Positions 5,092-5,624 of a stretch of DNA of 5,624 bases are shown piece by piece (the first letter of the stretch is position 1; every line of letters begins with the position of its first letter). Under the pieces are notes generated by a model. That model ran no database searches. It was given only the letters and a program-made list of their open reading frames with translations, and was not told the DNA's origin. Position numbers and translations under genes: made by a program. The stretch comes from an uncultured Oscillospiraceae bacterium (lineage in GTDB: Bacteria; Bacillota; Clostridia; Oscillospirales; Oscillospiraceae), in NCBI GenBank assembly GCA_910579485.1, contig CAJTVO010000110.1, positions 5,406 through 11,029 of the forward strand, read 5' to 3'.

Positions 5092-5624
5092 CTAATTCAG
5101 CTCCCGCACCCGGTCCGGCCTGGCGTACAGCTTTCCCGCCTGGGGCTCCACCCCCTGGATGCGGAACAGCTCCTCCACGGTCACAAAGGCGTACCCGTCC
5201 TTCTGCAGCCGGTCGATGATCTCCAGCGCCGCGTCTACGCTGGTGGAGTAGAAGTCGTGGAGCAGGATGATGTCCCCCGGCTCCACGTCCTCCAGCACGG
5301 CGGCCACCACCTTGTCCTTGTCCAGGAGCTTCCAGTCCTGGGGGTCTACGGACCAGTAGATCATGGGCGTCCGGATGAGCTGGGACCGCTCGCCCCCGAT
5401 AAGCCCGTAGGGAGGCCGCAGCCAGAAGTCCCCCTCTCCTACCGCCTCCTTGAGGAGCGTCTCCGTCTTGTGGACCTCCTCCACCACCGCGTCCTTTTCC
5501 GCCTTCAGCAGCCGGACGTGGGTGTAGGTGTGGTTGCCGATCTGGTGGCCCTCCGCCCGCATCCGCCGGAGAAGGTCCTCGTTGCAGGGCACCTGCTCCC
5601 CGATGACGAAGAAGGTAGCCGCCG
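5092..5624 (-). CDS. Polysaccharide deacetylase (NodB/CE4 family), N-terminus missing at window edge
   Basis: The visible part is 176 codons, ending with TAG at 5092-5094 and open at the right edge. It begins inside the NodB domain with AATFFVIG. Numbering from the first visible residue, it shows the zinc-site motif N-H31-T-Y-T-H35, the RPPYG motif (69-73), WSVDPQDW (90-97) and ILLHD with H122. These are CE4 motifs 2 to 5, and all look intact. Motif 1, with the catalytic-base and metal-binding aspartates (TFDDGP type), lies off the window, as would any signal peptide. CE4 enzymes remove acetyl groups from N-acetylglucosamine or N-acetylmuramic units; cell-wall peptidoglycan is the likeliest substrate in a Gram-positive, but the substrate cannot be decided here. 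The GTG at 5592 is an internal codon, because the conserved TFFVIG precedes it. Confidence 0.93.
   Translation of the reverse strand, partial: AATFFVIGEQVPCNEDLLRRMRAEGHQIGNHTYTHVRLLKAEKDAVVEEVHKTETLLKEAVGEGDFWLRPPYGLIGGERSQLIRTPMIYWSVDPQDWKLLDKDKVVAAVLEDVEPGDIILLHDFYSTSVDAALEIIDRLQKDGYAFVTVEELFRIQGVEPQAGKLYARPDRVRELN

Noticed and set aside
3845..5095. 416-codon plus-strand frame opposite the XRE regulator.
   Set aside because: The antisense protein is low-complexity in Leu, Gln, Arg and Pro and matches no known family; the minus strand encodes a well-formed HTH domain with a proper start site.
1..5624. CRISPR array, tRNA, rRNA, insertion sequence ends, phage or toxin-antitoxin genes.
   Set aside because: No regularly spaced repeats, cloverleaf-type sequence, transposase motif or small paired toxin-antitoxin genes were seen on either strand.

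Overview
The window looks like a chromosomal segment from a GC-rich, gut-type Clostridia (Bacillota), most like the Oscillospiraceae (Flavonifractor/Lawsonibacter/Pseudoflavonifractor-like). This rests on the strong G/C third-position bias, very clear Gram-positive Shine-Dalgarno sequences, a short 79-aa SecG, and a type IV pilus cassette with a DUF4860-like protein. The genus assignment is an inference.

Left part, positions 1-2886 (+ strand): the 3' end of a type IV pilus operon. It begins with the last 34 residues of a PilC/GspF-type inner-membrane platform protein. Four small single-pass membrane proteins follow: a non-canonical pilin-like protein, a DUF4860-like protein, a prepilin with a textbook class III signal (G12|L13, Glu at +5), and a protein placed like PilX/GspK. 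Three consecutive ATGA stop/start overlaps couple these four genes. The cassette ends with a full-length PilT retraction ATPase. The small proteins would form or prime the pilus tip, PilC would anchor it, and PilT would power retraction. The extension ATPase, major pilin and prepilin peptidase are not in the window.

Middle part, 2887-3862 (+ strand): a strong extended -10 sigma-A promoter drives secG (SecYEG accessory subunit). A GC-rich hairpin follows secG, then a small P-loop kinase of the adenylate-kinase-related/FlaR 'topology modulation' type. A second perfect hairpin lies between this gene and the convergent neighbour and probably terminates it.

Right part, 3863-5624 (- strand): an XRE-type HTH regulator with a long TPR-like helical region. 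Upstream of it is the C-terminal part of a NodB-family polysaccharide deacetylase that runs off the right edge.

I see no CRISPR array, tRNA, rRNA, insertion sequence or phage gene, and no clear new defence or signalling system. The most interesting part is the divergent minor-pilin cassette. Smaller points are the direct repeats and leader hairpin at the secG promoter.
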